From: Tetrahymena elliotti 4EA
Lineage: Eukaryota; Ciliophora; Oligohymenophorea; Hymenostomatida; Tetrahymenidae
Length of the DNA stretch: 64,000 nt
Direction: 5' to 3'
Assembly (NCBI GenBank): GCA_000231825.2
Contig: JH720327.1
Location: 689,206 to 753,205, forward strand
Both the position numbers and the translations under genes were made by a program. The notes under the pieces are model-generated. The model was not told where the DNA came from. It saw nothing but the letters and a program-made list of their open reading frames with translations, and made no database searches. Within the stretch, counting starts at the first letter, position 1. The number at the start of each line of letters is the position of its first letter. Positions 60,496 to 64,000 of this stretch are shown piece by piece.

Positions 60496-63301
60496 TTTAT
60501 TATGCTATGAAAATTGTATGTATTTAATCTATAAAAAAACTCTGTTTAATTATTTAATAGTGTTTTCAGTGAAGTTTTTCTTTAATTTAATTAATTTTTT
60601 TCTTCAAATTTGATTTTTTTTGTTCTTCCTCAAAAGTATTAATTATATTATATTTATTTCAAACTCCTAATCAATCAAAAATGTATGCACAGCCAATCTT
60701 TAATTTCTCACAAAAACTCGAATTTTTGCTTTTTAAAATTAACAAGAAAATAAATTAATTAATTAATAAATACATTCAATTCATTCATTAAACATTTTTC
60801 ATGATTTATATAAATCTTTAAATTCATTTAACTCGCTAGATAAAAATCTATATGAAAAATTGATTCTAATCTTTTAATTTTTTCGACATAGCAAAACAAA
60901 ATAAAAAAAGAAACAAACCAAAAAACAAAATTTATTTTAAAGAGTTTTTTACAATATTTCAGATTTAATTTTTCCAATTCAATTTTTTTTGAAAAAAAGA
61001 AGAATTCTTTTTTCTTCCAAAAGATTATTTTACTTATCGTGTGATAATTAGAAATACTCAAAAGCTAATTTAAAGATTTGAGTGCTTACTCCACTCAAAA
61101 AGAAATTTTTCATTGTTAAAATTATCAAAATAACATTTTGTAACAAAAATTAGTTCTTTTTTAATTAAAATAATTCAAAAATAAGCTTTGTTCTAAAATT
61201 TCATCTGACATTTTTGATAACAATTCCTATTAATTACACAAAAATTTTCTTGTTTGTTTGATTTATGATCGATTAGCAAAAAATAAAAAGATTATTGAAA
61301 ATTTTGTTTGACACTTTAATGTCAAATTAGTAAAGAAAGAAAAACTTAGAATGTAAAAGATTTTTATTATGACTTCCTGATCAAATAAAAATTTTTACAT
61401 TGTTAAATTAATTAGAAAAAAAAATTCTTCTAAAAGAAGAGTTGTTACTAATTCAATCAGTAGCATAAGATTTAATAAAGGAGAAATTAGTGATTTTAAA
61501 TAATTTATGCTTTTCTATATGTAAATACGCAAATTTAATCAATCATACAAATGTAAAAGAATAATTTGTTAATTTTTGTCTATATTTTTTTGTTTAATCT
61601 AAATATTATTACAATTCTTGATATACTAAAAATCTAAACAGACCTAATTACAAACAATTATTCTAAATAAATCTTATTAGTATTAATCTAAAAAAATACT
61701 TATTCCAAGCAAACAAATATAACCCACTAATTTTTATTAGTTTACATAGCAACACAAATTCAAATTACGTATTTTCAATTTTATATTATTAATCTGAAAG
61801 CTAATTGATTATCGTTAGATCTGTAGAATATTAATTTCTATTAGAAATAATTTAATACTTTTTCATTTAACTTTTACTGATCACATTTTTCATGACATTC
61901 TAAATGTTTTGATCAATTACTTTTCTCTTTGGCTAAAAATCTGTTTTCGTGTTTGAAGATTTTAGCTTATTCAATTTCAATCCAAATTGAAGAAAACTAA
62001 ATAAGAACTTCTAATTCAATTCTTTAGCTTTTATTAAACAATTTGATTAGGATAAAACAGCCCAATATCTTCAAATACAAATTTATTTTAATTATTCTTT
62101 GATTTTACCTTTTTTAATTCAAAATCATTCTTTTTTCTCAATATAAGAAATCCTCAGATAAAAGAATAAACTTTACTCCACTATTAAGATTTTTACTAAC
62201 CAATTCTTCAACCTAAAAATAATTCAAAGAGAAATATTTCATTTTTAAATTCAATGTTTTTAATCAACCAACTTTCATCACTTTTATCTAAAATAAAACA
62301 ATTTTTTTAATTTCTAAAATTGCTTTGTTTCATTCAAAAAATAGTTATATATTGTTAACTTAAAGTTCAATCCCATTAAATTAAATAAAAAAACATGTTT
62401 TTAATATGATTTGTTAAAATTTTTTACCCAATGAAATATAGCTATTTATAATGAGTTGGGATGGAATTAAATTGATTTTCTACTTATATTTTCTTTAATT
62501 TTCAAATTTAAAGTTACTTTCAATTTGTTTTCATTTTAGTATATTTTTTAAGGTAAGTCATATTTGATGAAAAGAAGAAAAAGAATGTAAATTTTTATTA
62601 ATTTTTTTAATTTCTGATATCATTAAGAGGGTTGATGCATAATTTTAATCCTGTTGGTAAATTGTTATTATTAACATTAAATTTAAACCTCTCAAAAGAA
62701 TTTTTTTCTGCTTTTTATTTCAAGATTATTTGTAACATCATATACTTAACAAGAAATATCAAACTAATTTATTCATTAAATACTTTTATAAAATATTTAT
62801 AAAAAAGAAAGTATTTAAATATTTTTATCTTTTTTATTTAATAATCAATTAGTGTTGGGAATAATGTTTTTTTTTCTGCTAATAAATAATCTGTTTGTAA
62901 ACTAGTCTTAAATAAAAGTGTAAGTAATTTTTATCTTAAAATGAATTAAGTAAAAAGTATGATTTTACTCAATTTAACTTTATTTTATAAATACTAAGAA
63001 AGAATGCTCAGAAATTGTTTAGTTTTGTTGATTATTTGAGTATTAAGTTTGTATTTGATATATAGATAATAATTTTATTTAAAAAAGTGAAAAATCTATA
63101 TTTAATTTTGAATGGTGGTATATTGATTGATTTATTTATTAAAGTTATCTATCTTTTTTTCTTTCCTATTTTCGCTTTAGAATAAGACAAATTATTACCA
63201 ATTAAATACAATCCACTTAAGTCAGTCAAAAAAAAGTTTAAAAAGCTAATAAGCGTTTTATTAAATAAACAACTTAGATAGATAGATAGAGAGAGAGATA
63301 A
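60496..63301. other. Large divergent intergenic region, no gene seen
   Basis: This 2.8-kb A/T-rich region separates the kinase (-) from the last gene (+). An (AATC)n run inside the kinase gene (59877-59893) and a (GATA)n/(GA)n tract at 63276-63300 are the only repeats noted nearby. Confidence 0.4.
63276..63300. repeat. (GATA)n/(GA)n tract abutting a start codon
   Basis: GATA repeats followed by GA repeats end two bases before the ATG at 63302, so they would be in the 5' leader of that gene. Confidence 0.8.
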
Positions 63302-64000
63302 ATGACAGAACCTTCTGCCAAGGGAATTTTTGGAGATTACTTTAATAATTAAAAGACTGAGTAGTTTCCCAGCAGATTTCGTAAATAGGATTTCTAGTCT
63401 CCGAAATTCGTTCAGCAGTAAAAGTTGAAACTATCAGGAATAGGAACTAAGTTTTAATAGTTAATGGATGCAAGTTTATTTCATAACTATGAGACCCCAA
63501 AATCTAGCAACATAACATTAAATAGGATAGAAAGTTAAAATGAGAATCTGAAAATGACAAAATCTTAGAGTGTAAATAAAATAAAGAATAAGCAATTCAT
63601 AGTGTTTCCAAAAATATAAAAATCAATTCGCGATTAACAAATGACTGAACGCAATAATTTATTCTTACAATATGCAAGTGTTCCTCATGAAAATTTATTG
63701 CATGATAAATCTATATCGACTGAGGTATAATCACAAAATTATTTTGATAATTTTAGCTTTAGCAAATGATCTCAGCAAGCATTTAATCTTTATCTTTGAA
63801 TAAAAAAAGACAATTAAGAAGATATTTAGTCAGCCATACATTCATTACTAAAATGTAAAGAAAATTAGGAAAATTTCACCTTAATCAAATTAAGACCATG
63901 TGTGTAAAAAAAGCGTTATAATTCCATACCAAGAAGGTGGCTATTCTATGTAAATGACTTTATTATTAAATAAAATAAATTTATATTTTTAATCATATTA
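63302..64000 (+). CDS. Unrecognised gene, 5' part (runs off window end)
   Basis: ATG at 63302 opens MTEPSAKGIFGDYFNNQKTE and continues in the ciliate code with Ser/Lys/Gln/Asn-rich sequence (SRFRKQDFQSPKFVQQQKLK, NYETPKSSNITLNRIE) for about 140 codons. A GTATAATC...TTTTAG intron of about 40-46 bases near 63724 is likely, because the uninterrupted frame meets TGA soon after. Several frames stay open beyond it, so the downstream reading is uncertain. The composition suggests a disordered, basic N terminus. No domain was recognised. Confidence 0.5.

Overview
The window reads as nuclear DNA of a hymenostome ciliate, most likely Tetrahymena or a close relative. It is extremely AT-rich. Its long reading frames stay open only if TAA and TAG are read as glutamine and TGA as the sole stop (ciliate nuclear code). 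Genes are interrupted by short GTAA...TAG introns in near-pure A/T, and gene-poor stretches carry (AAAC)n, (AATC)n and (GATA)n microsatellites. All calls below use that code. Coordinates and intron joins were worked out by eye, so exon borders are predictions.

Region 1 (1-22.7 kb) is a repeat-driven cluster of leucine-rich-repeat (LRR) genes. One family (L) is on the + strand and lacks coding introns: two full copies of 409 aa, one with an altered end (386 aa) and one pseudogene. A second family (R) is on the - strand and has about one LRR per exon: five copies in two subfamilies. R and L copies are often divergent neighbours, so the repeated unit looks like an R/L pair. A decayed hAT transposon (11.35-12.6 kb), a tandem duplication of R genes and a 615-base assembly gap (16924-17538, followed by 14 G) lie inside the cluster. 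A distinct LRR gene built from exon-sized ribonuclease-inhibitor-like repeats (20.9-22.7 kb, -) closes it.

Region 2 (24-38 kb): a large N-myristoylated pseudokinase (-) with HGN in place of HRD and a duplicated C-terminal module; a block of three ~310-bp tandem repeats; an ankyrin-repeat protein (+); and a FAM135-type alpha/beta-hydrolase (+) with an intact GHSMGG nucleophile elbow.

Region 3 (39.8-48.4 kb): a RING protein with a zinc-finger-like motif and two WWE-like domains (+) faces, tail to tail, a PARP-domain protein (-) with an H-Y-M active site and a signal-peptide-like N terminus. ADP-ribosylation writer and WWE reader/ubiquitin-ligase architectures therefore lie side by side. Next come an unrecognised coiled-coil gene with a probable one-base frame disruption and TFIIIB subunit BDP1 (-), whose 755-nt intron holds GC-richer hairpins.

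Region 4 (51-64 kb): a possible mitochondrial beta-barrel protein (-), an 834-aa Gln/Asn-rich coiled-coil protein (-) with a duplicated 5' fragment beside it, a CAMK-like protein kinase (-) with DFN instead of DFG and an unexplained open frame in one intron, and the start of an unrecognised gene (+) running off the window end. No tRNA, rRNA, CRISPR array or prokaryotic feature was seen.
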